64,000 nucleotides of DNA, taken from positions 186,366,486-186,430,485 of the forward strand of contig CM037851.1 of NCBI GenBank assembly GCA_021234595.1. Direction: 5' to 3'. Both the position numbers and the translations under genes were made by a program. Position 1 is the first letter of the stretch. Every line of letters begins with the position of its first letter. Below are positions 23,923 to 35,455 of this stretch, piece after piece. Below the pieces are notes generated by a model, which had not been told where the DNA came from, did not search any database, and worked only from the letters and a program-made list of their open reading frames with translations. This stretch comes from Delia radicum (taxonomy: Eukaryota > Arthropoda > Insecta > Diptera > Anthomyiidae).

Positions 23923-25695
23923 CAATATATCCAAAACAAAAATTTGTTGGTACTGCATTTTTCCATTTTTAAATAAAAATTTTTAAATTTTTCGTTAAAA
24001 TTAGTTTTACTACAAGTTAACTAAAAATGTATTTTAATTTGGTGTATTTGCATTTTGGGACAAAATGTCGGTAATATTGTGTATTAATTAAAAAATGTTA
24101 AAAGACCTAAATAATTAATATATTTTTCAAGTTTTAGAGGGTTTTTATAAAATTTAGCTCGTCTTTTTCACTTCTCTAGCTTAAAAAAAAATTATATTTC
24201 CAGCGATTTTTTGGGTCACATTCAGCTACTTTTCTTGAAGAAAAGTTGGCAACAGTGTTTGCAAGCCAAAAAATAAATCTACCTTGCCTTTTTCTATGCA
24301 TGTGTTTTGTCTTTTGGCAAAAATTTTGATTTTATACCTGCTGTAACAAAGTTGTTGTATACAAAGTTCTACAGTGTATTATCAGATATTCAGCGATTAA
24401 GCTAAATCCGCCGACTGTTTTTGGATCGAGCCGCCGACGTTTTTCCACGGTTTTCATCTCTGCTCCAAACTATCTGAAGTATCATTTTTTGTATATATAC
24501 TAGAGTTCTTAACTGAAAATTAAGACATTGATATCTAGCATGGAGTGGAAGTAATAGCTGTAGCCGATTCTTCAGTTAAAGCGCGAAAGTTTACGAACGG
24601 TAACACACGATAACAAAAAATTAAATTTGAAAATTTGGGACTTTTTTGAACTAAAAATAATAAATTTGTAGTTTTTTTATAAATATTTAACTAGTTTTTA
24701 TTTTTTTTTTTTTTTTTTTTGAGAACTAGTTCTATAGAGTTTTTCCAACTAGTTATCGTTAATTAATAATTTATTTATTTGATTTAAAAAAAATCAAAAC
24801 CAAATATTCAAGATTTCTGAATTTTATTTATTTCCGTTTACCTGAATTGTACTTTTGGGTCAAAAGTCAATATATTGATCCACTGAGCATGGTGACAATT
24901 AAAGTAACATATGAATAAATATTTTCGACATTTGAAGTGGGTGACAATTAAAGCATTCCAACATTTAAAGCAGGTGACAATTGTAGAACTTTCAGCATAG
25001 TTCTTAATATTGAGCGAAATATAAACTAAATTTATCAAAAATCTTTAAAATATTAAAAAAAGTTTTCTTTCTATCTAGAAAGTTATACAGAGTAACTCGG
25101 CTTCGTTTTGAAAAATTATTCATTGAATTATGTCCATCTCCAATATTCAAAGCTTTGGTCCTGAGAACTCAATGCATATGACAAATCCTATTATATGTAT
25201 TATATGACTCATCACATGCATTGTATTTAGTTCTAACTAAAAAAAATTTAGAAATAAAAATAATATTTCTTAAATTCGTCGCAAAAAAATGTGTAAATAT
25301 AATTAAATTAGCATTAGCATTTCCCAAATTCCGTCCAATTTTTGGAGATATTTAAAAAATTTTGCCATATTTTATTCCTTATATTCTATTTATATTTCTA
25401 ATAGTTCAGTTTCACATTGATACGATACATTTTTTTTTAGCTGGACAGTTGGTTTGGAAAGCCTCATATGCAGATTGCTGTGGTCCATAGAAAAAAATCG
25501 ACCTACACTCAGAGAAAACATCGTAATCATATTATTGAAACAGTTTCATTGGACGTAAACTGTACTGTATACATAATATAGAGCACAAAGCAAATGTAAA
25601 CAAATTATAATTTGTCATGTATACAACTAATTCCTTTAGTTGCTGTATTTTGTGTTGTGTTGTTTACTTAAAGAAAGCAATAAGAAAACTAAATA
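23923..25695. other. AT-rich non-coding stretch
   Basis: No gene is supported. A run of about 20 T lies near 24700, and there is a diverged GACAATTAAAG-type direct repeat at about 24895-24980 (GGTGACAATTAAAG, then GGTGACAATTAAAGC, then GGTGACAATTGTAG). Confidence 0.5.
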
Positions 25696-26173
25696 CAGTG
25701 GAACACGGTTATAACGGACTCGTAGGGACCGAACAAATTTTGTTCGTTATAAGCAAAATTCGCTATATGCGTGGTAAACATTTAAAAAAATATAATAATA
25801 TTACAGGTTTTTGTCTTAAATTCTCCCAATTTTGATTTTTTTTGTAATATTGAAATTATTCTTCCCTCTTATTACGTTTCATACAGTTTTTAATCTTTCT
25901 AGTGAAGTTTCAATTAAAAAATAACAAATTTGCAGGACATTTTTCATAAAAAAATTTCGATCTTTATAATGTGTTCGTTATAAGCATAAAAATTTGTATG
26001 AAAATTCGTAAAAGGTTCCAAATAATTAGTTCGTAATATAAAAAGTTCGCTATAAACGGTGTGCATTATAACCACATTATATTGTATGAAATATGTTATG
26101 AGTTGTGACCAGAAAACTCGTTAGTTAAACAAAGTTCGTTATAACCGGTGTTCGTTATAACCGCGCTCTACTG
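25696..26173. mobile_element. pogo/mariner-type MITE
   Basis: TA flanks both sides (25694-25695 and 26174-26175). The left end CAGTGGAACACGGTTATAACG and the right end, read backwards, CAGTAGAGCGCGGTTATAACG differ at four of 21 positions. Repeated GTTCGTTATAA words fill the subterminal zones. CAGT-GGTTATAACG termini with TA duplication are typical of pogo-like Tc1/mariner derivatives. The 478-bp body has no transposase. Confidence 0.8.
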
Positions 26174-27562
26174 TAATAAGAAAGTAAGCAGTATGCATAT
26201 TTGTATTTGATTGGCAAGGTCACTGATTTATTTTCTTTACTAAAAAGGAAAGTACACCTAAACACTCGGATTTTGATGAAATTTGGATATGTGATAAAGA
26301 AAAAAAATTAGGATCGACCAGTATCGGCTTATCGGTCATCTCGGAATTTTAATGGGTTAAGCGTGGTTCAAAATGGGCCGTTTTTTGCTTTTTGTTTTTG
26401 AATGTATTTGAAGCAAAGGAGCATATGAAAATGTGGTATCGTTGGAAAGGGATTTTTATGGCTATTTATTGTACCTTTTTTTGGAACTTTTGCTTTTTGA
26501 AAATTTTCTGTTAAAAAATGTACAATTTTTTGTGTATTTTATATGGAGAACAACCTGCAATGGCTGCCAAACTCACATATTTTTCTCCTTGTTAAATTTA
26601 AGCGGACACGTATTTTTTGGTTTTTCAATATTCTTGCCATTTTAGGTTTTACAAGATTTCAATTTCAATGATACACATTTTTTTTGTACTTTTCTGTGTT
26701 AAACAGAGAGAATGTGCATAAAAAACTCCACATTTTTTACAATGCATTAACGTTGTAACATTCTTTTTTAGAATTTCTTAAATTTCAAATGTGCTCAAAT
26801 TCAAAAAGTTAAAGAAAATTAGTTTTTTCCATAATACTTAATTTTTTTTTATATGAAATGTATCACTTAATTCTAAAACAAATTACATATTTTTTTTAAA
26901 GGCTTTCCAATGATATATAACATGATATACATTGTACGTCCATAAGTGTATATAAAGGCAATATAAGTTATTTGTATTAAACTCCTTTACAAAAAAGTAC
27001 CAAGAGTATTGTACTTTAGTACTACTTTAACATGTTTATTTGCTATTGGATGACCATTTTTGTATTACTTTATATTCGGAAGTTGTTATCAGATTTCTCT
27101 GATTTAAAAAGCATTCGATTTATATGGGAAAGTAGCCTTAATTCGGCATAACCCCCAAACACATTTATTCATCGACAATTTCGGAGTTTAGTCCAGTATT
27201 TTGTTCGTTCTTTTGCGAAAATATCTCCCAAACTTAATACAAAAAAGGTTTTTTGTATCAATTCAACAGACAGGACCATTTAGATGTAGCGAAAAAGTAA
27301 CATTTGATTGTAGTTTCATTAAATCTGTAAAAAAAAAAAACTGTAGCTTAAAAAATTGGAGTTTTCGACAGTTTTGACTGCAGTTATAGCGAGTTGGCCA
27401 ATAAAAAAATGGGTTTCGTGCTAAAATAAATAAAACATATTTCTTCACCGACAATTTCGGTGTATAGTCTAGAATTTTGTTCGTACTGGGTAACTCATTG
27501 TTGTTTGTATTAAAATAATAGGAAAATTAACTAGTTATTATTAATTGTGTTAAAGTAATGCA
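26174..27562. other. non-coding stretch with a diverged direct repeat
   Basis: A unit of about 65 bp at 27160-27225 (CGACAATTTCGGAGTTTAGTC, ATTTTGTTCGT) recurs at 27430-27490, about 270 bp downstream. No gene is supported. Confidence 0.5.
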
Positions 27563-28141
27563 TACACTCAGATTTGTATGTAGTTTCATGTTTGTAGTTT
27601 TAAAAAAAAGTTTTCAGTTGAGTTAAAGGAACATGGATTTATTTTTCAAATAAATATTTATTTAACTTTTTTATACATTTGTTAAAAATAATTTATTATT
27701 TTCATTTATTCAAAGTTGCATACAAATTTTACCACAAAAACGGAATATTGTCGATTATTTGTTCTCGTTATAATATAACTAGTTTTTTTTCAAAAAAAAA
27801 TCTTGTTTGTTTTTTATTAAAATGGTTTATTTATATACAAAAGTATTTCAATTCAGATTACAAGAAATTGCAAAATTTTGTATAAAAAAAAAACAAACAA
27901 AAACAAAAAAATTTAATAATTTGAAATAACTAAACATAATTTTTATTTTTACTGATCTGTAGTTAAAATTTTAACATTTATTTTAACTTATGGATTTGTT
28001 AGTTATTTAATCAATATTTAAAAATAAACAACAAGAAATATTCATTTAAATGAAAATTAAGTGGACCGGATTTTAAGTTATGTATCTTTTATGCTAAACT
28101 GCATTTTCAGTTAATTTAAATTACAAACTATTTTGAGTGTA
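27563..28141. mobile_element. MITE with TACACTCA ends
   Basis: The left end is TACACTCAGATTTG and the right end is CTATTTTGAGTGTA. The interior shares the layout of the 36350-36850 and 53155-53585 repeats (AATATTTATTTAACTT, repeated TTTATTTTTA tracts, then GTTTTAACT-like sequence near the end). Non-coding. Confidence 0.5.
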
Positions 28142-28163
28142 GCGTAAGGTGGTATCATTACTG

Positions 28164-29330
28164 GGCTCTATGAAATAAGGCCCCAATGAAATAAGTCCCC
28201 AAACCAAAAATTAAATAACTCCCCATTTTTTTTGGGACTTTATTTCATTATAAAACAATGCAAAAAAAAAAAATTAAAAAAAGCCCCAACAAAATGAAAC
28301 AAAACCCCAAAATATTCATAATGAAGTAAAGCCTCATTTCGAAAATTAAATAAGGCCCCTATTAAAAAGAAAACTAAATTATATATTACATTAAAATATT
28401 TTTTTATTCCTAATTAATACATAGTTTTTGTGTATATACCTGCAAAGAGTCCTCAGCTGTTTGACGGCAAGAACATAAGAAAAATTAGTAAATGAAACCT
28501 GTAAATATGAACATTAAAATATTTCACTAAAAAACAATTTTAAACAATATTCACTGGAAGATTATTCTTGCACCCTAAAAAAAATATAGCAAACGAATTG
28601 ATAGTTTGTTTTTTGTGTCGCACGCAGAAAAATCCCTAAGAGCGGCCGAAGGCCGCCACACAGAAAAGCTTGTTTTTACAAATCCAATGTCGAATCCGTT
28701 GAAATCTTATTTTTAAGACAATAAGTAATATAATTTGACCAGTCATATCATTGTCATTTAAACAGCTAATTGATTGTTTTTTATCTTCTGTTTATTTAAC
28801 GTTTAGACACTAATATATACGTAAAATTTTTAATAAAATAGACTTTTAAAAAAATAATCACTAAAAACAATAAAACTTGGTTGGTATTTTGGGACATAAA
28901 AAGTTATGACAGGTCAAATAAATGTTACTTGATGTCTTAAAAATATAAGATTTCAACGGATTTGACATTCGGCCGTTCTTAGGGGTTCTTTTCCTCCGTA
29001 GAACGCGGCAGGCAGCTTCGCGAAATAAAGTTTTTTCTGCGTGCTTTGAATGAGATTGGTTGCTTACATTCCTTAAAAATTTTGATTTTTAAGAAAATAA
29101 AATAACACCCCAAAAATATTATTTGGGGACTTATTTCATTTCTCAAATTGGGGCCTTATTTCATTATGAAATAAGGTACCAAAAAAAAAAAAAAAAATTA
29201 AATAAAGCCCCTAAAAATGAAATAAGACCCCAATTTTTTTATTAGAAATTTTTGGGGCCTTATTTCATTTTTGGTTTGGGGACTTATTTCATTGGGGACT
29301 TATTTCATTGGGGACTTATTTCATAGAGCC
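28164..29330. mobile_element. GAAATAAG-CCCC element, copy 1
   Basis: The termini GGCTCTATGAAATAAG and CTTATTTCATAGAGCC are perfect inverted repeats, each followed inward by several copies of a motif close to ATGAAATAAGKCCCC in inverted orientation at the two ends. The flanks TCATTACTG (28155-28163) and TCGTTACTG (29331-29339) look like a 9-bp target duplication with one mismatch, a length seen with Mutator-like transposases. The 1.17 kb body has no ORF and carries an inserted GC-rich MITE (28619-29044). No known family is recognised from the ends. Confidence 0.75.
28619..29044. mobile_element. GC-rich palindromic MITE, copy 1 (nested)
   Basis: The ends CGCACGCAGAAAA and TTTTTTCTGCGTGC are inverted repeats, followed inward by GCGGCCGAAGGCCGCC on the left and by the CTCCGTAGAACGCGGCAGGC and CTTCGCGAA blocks on the right. 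It is much more GC-rich at its ends than the surrounding DNA. The left arm lacks the CTTTATTTCGCGAAGC block seen in copy 2, so this copy is rearranged. It is inserted in the GAAATAAG-CCCC element. Confidence 0.75.
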
Positions 29331-29361
29331 TCGTTACTGGTTGTGAGAAAAGTAATGACAA

Positions 29362-29406
29362 GTCATTAGGGTTTCTACACTGGGTTTGTGTAGAAACCCT
29401 AATGAC
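29362..29406. repeat. perfect 19-bp hairpin
   Basis: GTCATTAGGGTTTCTACAC at 29362-29380 is followed by a 7-nt loop and its exact complement at 29388-29406. It lies between the two GAAATAAG-CCCC elements, in sequence rich in GTAATG words like the CCCAGCAAAA repeats. It may be the tip of a small palindromic insertion. Confidence 0.8.
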
Positions 29407-29990
29407 GTATCATTACTAAACAAATCACAAAAAATATATGATTACCTATATGCTTACCAGTATGGACAAAAATAATGTGTCTGTCTTGCAAAAACTTTAA
29501 AATTTTAATTGATATCCAAAAGCACAATAATTTATACTTTTTCGATTTGAAATGTAATAACAACTTAATGAACATACTTAATGAACTTAATGAAACATAT
29601 AAAGGTAAGTACATAGCACACAGCCTGTTAAGGAGGCTCTATGAAACAAGACCCCAGTGAAATAAGTCCCCAAACCAAAAATGAAATAAGGCCAAAAAAA
29701 TTTCGAATAAAAAAAATTGGGGTCTTATTTCATTTTTTGGGGCTTTATTTCATTTTTTTTTTGGGACTTTATTTCATAATGAAATAAGGCCCCAATATGA
29801 GAAATGAAATAAGTCCCCAAATAATATTTTTGGGGTGTTATTTCATTTTCTTAAAAATCAAAATTTTTAAGTAATATAGCAAATAACCGTTATAATTACT
29901 GCATGAATTATCAAGTAATTAATGTAAATAGTTATTTGCTATTAGTAAGTGAAATTATACCATGTAGTAATTTTGAAGTTTCTTTTATGT

Positions 29991-30258
29991 CGCACGCAGA
30001 AAAAAACTTTATTTCGCGAAGCCGCCTGCCGCCTTCTACGGAGGAAAAAAACCCCTAAGACCGGCCGAAGTCCGCCACCCAGAAGAACTTGTTTTTCAAA
30101 TCAGATGTCGAATCCGTTGAAATCTTATATTTTTAAGACATCATGTAATTTGTAAAAACAAGTTTTTCTGTGTGGCGGCCTTCGGCCGCTCTTAAGGGTT
30201 TTTTTCCTCCGTAGAACGCGGCAGGCGGCTTCGCGAAATAAAGTTTTTTCTGCGTGCG
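29991..30258. mobile_element. GC-rich palindromic MITE, copy 2 (nested)
   Basis: It is almost entirely palindromic. Arms of about 125 bp begin CGCACGCAGAAAAAAAC and proceed through CTTTATTTCGCGAAGCCGCC, TACGGAGGAAAAAAACCC, the GGCCGAAG/CCGCC block and ACTTGTTTTT, with only a short middle. It contains the self-complementary words TTCGCGAA and CGGCCGAAGGCCG (approximate in one arm). It has no ORF and would form a long hairpin if transcribed. Confidence 0.8.
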
Positions 30259-30608
30259 ATTATACGATTTATAAATTTAGTTTTATTTTGTGGTATACTA
30301 CTTAAAAATATTAAAAAAAAACTGTATTGATATACTAAATATTATTAATCTTTTTATTTTAATCGCGCGATGTTTTTTTCCGTCTTTTTACTATGTATTA
30401 ATTAGGAATAAAGAAATATTTTAAAGTAATATATAATTTTGTTTTTTTTTTTATTGGGGTCTTATTTCATTTTCGAAATGGGGCTTTACTGCATTATGAA
30501 ATAAAGCCTCATAATTGCGGTGTTATTTCATTTTATTTTGGGGATTTCGTTTCATTTGGTTGGGGGTTTATTTCATTTTTTTTTTTTGGGGTATTGCTTC
30601 ATAATGAA

Positions 30609-31347
30609 ATATGGAGTGGCCATTTATGTAAGGAAGGGAATTAACTGTAAATTGTGTAGCAACTCAAAGAAGGAAGAAAAAATTGAACATATTTTTGTTG
30701 AAATTGCATTTAATGGTAACAAAATGTTAGTTGGATGTGTGTATCGACCCAATAAGAGAACTGAAACTGAAGTTTTTATGAAGACTCTTGAAAACCTTAC
30801 ACTAAAACATGATGAAATTGTAATATGTGGTGATTTCAATTCAAATATTTTAGTTGAAAGTCACTTAGTAAACGATATGCAATCTTTTGGCCTCTATCCT
30901 ACTAATACAACAGTACCCACTCACTACCCCTCCACTAGAAACTCGTTACTGGATATTATTTTTGTTAGTAATAAAGATAAAGTCCTTATCTACGACCAAC
31001 TTACAGCCTCTTGCTTTTCAAAACATGATCTACTATTTCTCACGTACGATTTTAAACTAACGCTATCAACTAATGCTATAACTTATCATGATTTTAAACA
31101 CATGGATCTAAACATTGCATCATTTGAGCTTTCAAATATTGACTGGGATTCTATTTATTATATGCCTTCAGTGGAAAGCCAACTTAACTTTTTAGAACAA
31201 AATCTTGGAGAAGTCTTCGTCAAATCTGTACCTGTGAAAACACTAACGAAAAACTATAAGAGAAAGCCATGGTTCAGCACTGATATAAAAGCTGCAATTA
31301 TACAGAGAGATTTGATTTTCAGCCGCTGGAAACGTTTTAAAAACTGA
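30609..31347 (+). pseudogene. LINE endonuclease domain, partial
   Basis: The element-derived part starts at YGVAIYVRKGI. Endonuclease/exonuclease/phosphatase motifs follow: GCVYRPN, IVICGDFN (catalytic D and N), NSLLDIIFVSN and a final FSKHDLL block, where SKH holds the position of the catalytic SDH. A linker (KPWFSTDIKAAI) leads towards the RT. The frame ends at 31347, but the sequence continues sensibly one base out of frame (TDELHEEYCNARREV), so this is a frameshift, not a true end. The upstream in-frame sequence to 30520 belongs to the host repeat, not the LINE. Confidence 0.75.
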
Positions 31348-31734
31348 TGAGTTACACGAGGAATATTGTAATGCAAGAAGAGAGGTAAACAGGAAGATAA
31401 AAGGTGCAAAATCTTCATACTATTCTAGTGTTTTTGAGTCAGCTGTTGGATCGAAAAAAACTTGGAAAGCCATAAGAGAAATAGGTATTGGAAATACTAA
31501 TACAGTAGATTCGTCTGAAATAGATGTAGAAAATCTTAATGAAAATTTCACTAAACTTCCTAGTATTCCTGTTAACGTGAATTTCTATAATCAAACTCAT
31601 GTGATGAATGCAAATGAGTTTAATTTTGAAACTGTGAATCAATCTGATGTACTATCCAGTTGTATTGCCGTTAAATCTAATGCTGTAGGCTTCGACAATA
31701 TTCATCCAAAATTTTAAAAGCAGTTCTCCCAGTA

Positions 31735-33132
31735 ATGCTACCGTATATAACTTTCATCTTTAACACAATTTTAACAAAGAGTATATTTCCTGGTAACTGG
31801 AAATATGCAAAAATAATACCTACACCGAAAGGAAACAATGAATTTCGGCCAATTGCTATACTGCCATACTTGTCAAAAGTTTTTGAAAAGATATTACATC
31901 GCCAAATATATCGCTATATAAATGACAATGGTTTTATAACTAGTAGACAGTCAGGCTTTCGTCCAAAACATAGCTGCATAACTGCTCTCATTGATGTCTC
32001 TGAAGAATTGCGTGAAAGTTTGGATAAAGGTAACATTTCTTTTCTAGTTCTCTTGGACCACTCTAAGGCATTTGATACGGTTAATCATAATGTTCTTACT
32101 ATGAAATTGAGAAAAATGTTTAATTTTTCATCGCCATCAACACGTTTAATATCTTCATACTTATCGGATCGTCATCAATCAGTATTTGCTAATAATAGGA
32201 AATCGTGCCCGTTAGCTGTATCAAAAGGTGTACCACAAGGCTCCATTCTTGGCCCTCTACTATTTACCATCTATGTAAATGATTTAATTACCCAATTATC
32301 ATACTGTAATGTCCATATCTATGCTGATGACGTTCAAGTCTACATAAGTAGTGATATAAAGGAAATTGATGATTGTGTGTATAAACTTAACGAAGATCTT
32401 AAACGAATCCACATATGGGCTAATGCAAATGGTCTTTGCATAAATCCCTCTAAGTCAAAATGCTTAATTATAACCAAGAAATCTATGAAATTACTTTCAG
32501 AACCAGAAATCATCCTCAATAATCAAAGAATTGAAGTCCTAAAAACAGCAAAAAACCTTGGTATAGTATTTAATAACACTCTTACTTGGTCAGACCATAT
32601 AAATGCTACTGCTGGAAAAGTTTATTCTATGTTGCGAACCTTATGGAAAACACAATATTTCACGCCAATTAAAATTCGCTTACTATTAGCAAAAACTTAT
32701 TTAATGCCCACTCTCTTATACGGATGTGAAATCTTTGCAAAAACCGATACTATAAGCTATAGTAAGCTGAATGTTGCCTATAATGCTATTGTAAAATATG
32801 TTTATGGTTTGGGGAAATATGACCATGTGTCATCAGTTGCAAAAAACCTGTATGGTGTTACGTTTGCTGATTTGTTACAGATACGTACTTTAATTCTACT
32901 CCACAAAATTGTATATACTCATGAACCTTCGTATCTCTATAATAGAATAACGTTTTCCCAATCACCTAGGAATAATGGTTTGATTCCAATAATACATCGT
33001 ACTACAAAATCTGAATGGCATTTCTATATCCATTCAATAGGTCTTTGGAACTCTCTACCACCAAACATACAATTTATAAGCAATGCCATGCATTTTAAAA
33101 GGTCCCTTTTTGATTTTTATAGTTTTGCATAA
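31735..33132 (+). pseudogene. LINE reverse transcriptase domain
   Basis: The RT is complete: WKYAKIIPTPKGN, FRPIAILPYLSKVFEKIL, SGFRPKHSCITAL, box A LLDHSKAFDTVNH (catalytic D), box B KGVPQGSILGPLLF, box C YADDVQVY (catalytic DD), then NPSKSKCL and LGIVFNNTLTW. A post-RT region ends with IHSIGLWNSLPPNI and a stop at 33132. It probably continues upstream in a different frame (31343-31718, ending DNIHPKF), broken at an AAAATTTTAAAA run. No RNase H follows. All catalytic residues remain, so the lesions may be recent or sequencing errors. Confidence 0.85.
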
Positions 33133-33456
33133 TATGTTATGTTAAAATTAAAATTAATGCTATAAATTAATTTTGTATTTGTTAATTTCATTTTTAATTG
33201 TTTAAACTATGTTTCCATTTTTAATTTATTAAAATTTATTTAATCTGTTTTTATATATAATTTTTTTTTTTCTTTTTTTTCAAATTGTTATCATATGTAT
33301 ATGTTTTAGCATCATAGCTCATTACCATTACTCCTCCTATACTCTAATCATAAGATTATTAGTCTTGTTGTATAGGAAATCAAAATAAATAAATAAAATA
33401 AAAAATAAATAAAAAATAAAATGGGGCGTTATTTCATTTTTGGTTTGGGGACTTAT

Positions 33457-34031
33457 AAAAATGTATACCAAGGTATAAAGAAAATTTAGTTCTTAACAAA
33501 ACGTGGTTTTCATTTCTTAAATCGGATGAAAATTGTAAAAGTTATTCAACTTTTCATTAACACCTGTTTTTAACTATACATGTTAACTTCGGTAAGTCTG
33601 CAAAAGAAAAGTCTGCAATCCCAAAATTTTTACTTTAGAAAAAGTTTAGTAACTTTTGTAAATATAAACCGATTTTAACAAATAATGTCTCGTTTTTTTC
33701 CATATAAAATTGTCTTTAAAATACAGGGCATAAAAAAATAGGGTTTCATAGAAAAAAATTAAAATAACTCTTGTTGAATTTGAACAATTAGGAAAAAAAT
33801 AAAAAAAATTTGAAACTTTTGATAAACACTTACCTAATTTCTTGGAATATATATTTTATGAATACATTTCGTGAAAGATTAATTCTTTGCCTTTCCAAAA
33901 CTGTTTAAAATTTTGAAATCGATCAAAAAATGTGTGAGTTAGAGGTACTAAAGTGCTACGACCTACCATAAAACAGTTTTTTTAAAATAACTAACTGAGG
34001 GTGTTTCAAAGTTTTTGAAAACGGTTTTTGT
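33457..34031. other. non-coding stretch
   Basis: AT-rich, with no gene or bounded repeat recognised. It is the pre-insertion flank of the LOA-type LINE. Confidence 0.5.
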
Positions 34032-34044
34032 ATGTCCTCACCTA

Positions 34045-35276
34045 CTATTGTTAAACCGATGATCACCTATGCTGCCCTTGCATGGTGGCCAAAAGTTGAG
34101 CAGAGTAAGGCAATGTATGCTCTTAAGAGAATCTACCGTCTTGCGTGTGTTGGCTTTACAGGGGCCGGCGGAACTTGCCCGATGGATGCCTTGGGGGTTA
34201 TGCTGGGGATCCCGCCATTGCATATTTCTGTAATGGAGGTTGCCAGTATGGGTTCCTCTAGACTAAATGAATTCGTTGGCATGAGGGGGGGGGGCGACCT
34301 AAGGGGTCACATGAGGATCGCGCGAATCCTAATAGATGACCCGATTTCTAAGGTTGCGGACAGAGTGTCACCGGAGTGGATCTTTGATAGATATTTTGAT
34401 GTGTTATTGTTTGACAGAGACATGTGGACCAATCAATCCTGGGAACCGGAAGATGGTTCTCAGGTGTGGTTCACTGATGGCTGTAAGCAGTCGAATGGGA
34501 ACACGGGTGCGGGCGTCTTTGGACAAGGCTTCCAGCGTGCTTTACCTATGGGAAAATATCCGTCCATTTTTCAGGCAGAGATTTGGGCCATCTGTGTCTG
34601 TGCAGAGGAATGCCTGCGAAGGGGAACTCGCAGATCTCGCATCTACATCCTTTCTGACAGTCAGGCTGCACTGAGGGCCTTAATGGCTTATAAGGTGTCG
34701 TCCGGGTTGGTCATGGAATGCATTCAGACTCTCAATAGGCTCGGTAGGGGCAACTGTCTAACCTTGGGGTGGATTCCTGGTCATGAGGGGCATGAGGGCA
34801 ACGAGAATGCAGATTGTCTTGCCAACCGCGGGGCCCGAAGGCCCTTTATTGGTCTTGAACCATTCTGTGGAATACCTGCGGGGTATGTTAGGGAAAGGCT
34901 CAGGGCATGGAGAGAGTCTGAATTCTCTGGTTACTGGGAAAACTCTCTTGGTCAGCGCCAGGCTAAAAGATTGATCTCTTTTTCCAGTAGGGGGTCGAGG
35001 CGACTCTTGTCGCTTGAAAGAGGGGGTTTGAGGACCCTGGCGTCGTACTTAACTGGACACTGTAATCTCAGATACCATCTTCACAAGAAGGGTCAATCGG
35101 ACACGGATAAGTGTAGGTTTTTTGAGATGGTGTCTGAGACCTCGGAGCATGTTCTCTGCGAATGTCCCAGGCTTTGTGATAGGAGACTTCTAGGTGATCG
35201 CTTCATTTCGCCTTCCGACATCGCGAAAATTTTGCCTAATAGGATAATTGACTTTATAGGTAGCTTGAATCTGTAG
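34045..35276 (+). pseudogene. LINE ORF2 C-terminus with RNase H
   Basis: The uninterrupted frame covers the post-RT region (MITYAALAWWPKVEQ), then RNase H with D in VWFTDGCKQ, E in FQAEIWAICV, D in LSDSQAALRA and D in HEGNENADCLANRGA. The C-terminal module has LTGHCNLRYHLHKKG and EHVLCECPRLC, with stop at 35276. The apparent ATG start at 34032 lies in the target duplication, so it is not a real start. The residue pattern is like LOA/Bilbo-group LINEs. RT and endonuclease are absent, so it is inactive by itself. Confidence 0.85.
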
Positions 35277-35346
35277 GTAACTTTAGGCAGCACAAAAGAC
35301 CTACATTGGTCGCGGTGCATAGTGCCTTCTGATCTAATCTAATCTA
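34045..35346 (+). mobile_element. LOA-type LINE, 5'-truncated, with 13-bp TSD
   Basis: The 13-mer ATGTCCTCACCTA occurs immediately before (34032-34044) and after (35347-35359) the insertion, giving exact borders. The element ends in a TCTAA-unit tail (CTGATCTAATCTAATCTA). It carries only the 3' part of ORF2, including RNase H, and is noticeably more GC-rich than its surroundings. The intact duplication and long open frame suggest a recent insertion truncated at its 5' end during reverse transcription. Confidence 0.9.
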
Positions 35347-35455
35347 ATGTCCTCACCTAGGCCTACAACCCCCACTAGGTCGGTTTTCAAGTTCTGATAA
35401 AAAGTGTTTTTTTGTAGCAGTGTCTTATTAATAGGGATTAACAAATAACTAAATA

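Larger units (their letters stand above)
30606..33416 (+). mobile_element. Jockey/CR1-like LINE, 5'-truncated
   Basis: This is a plus-strand non-LTR retrotransposon with the C-terminal part of an apurinic-type endonuclease, a complete reverse transcriptase, a post-RT domain, a 3' UTR and a tail of AAATAAAT units. RNase H is absent. ORF1 and the endonuclease start are missing. ORF2 changes frame near 31340 and near 31715, both at A/T runs. It sits inside the second GAAATAAG-CCCC element, so it is the younger insertion. Confidence 0.85.
29635..33456. mobile_element. GAAATAAG-CCCC element, copy 2, interrupted
   Basis: It starts with GGCTCTATGAAACAAGACCCC, repeats the subterminal GAAATAAG-CCCC motifs to about 29860, and resumes them at 30455-30605 and again at 33420-33456. 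The last block comes after a 2.8 kb LINE (30606-33416), so the LINE inserted into the right part of this element. A GC-rich MITE lies inside (29991-30258). The extreme right terminus (CATAGAGCC) is missing, with sequence lost after GGGGACTTAT. Confidence 0.7.

Noticed and set aside
28164..29330. Possible CRISPR-like or satellite array (repeated GAAATAAG-CCCC)
   Set aside because: Repeats are inverted between the two ends, spacing is irregular, and there are clear terminal inverted repeats and flanking duplications, so it is a mobile element.
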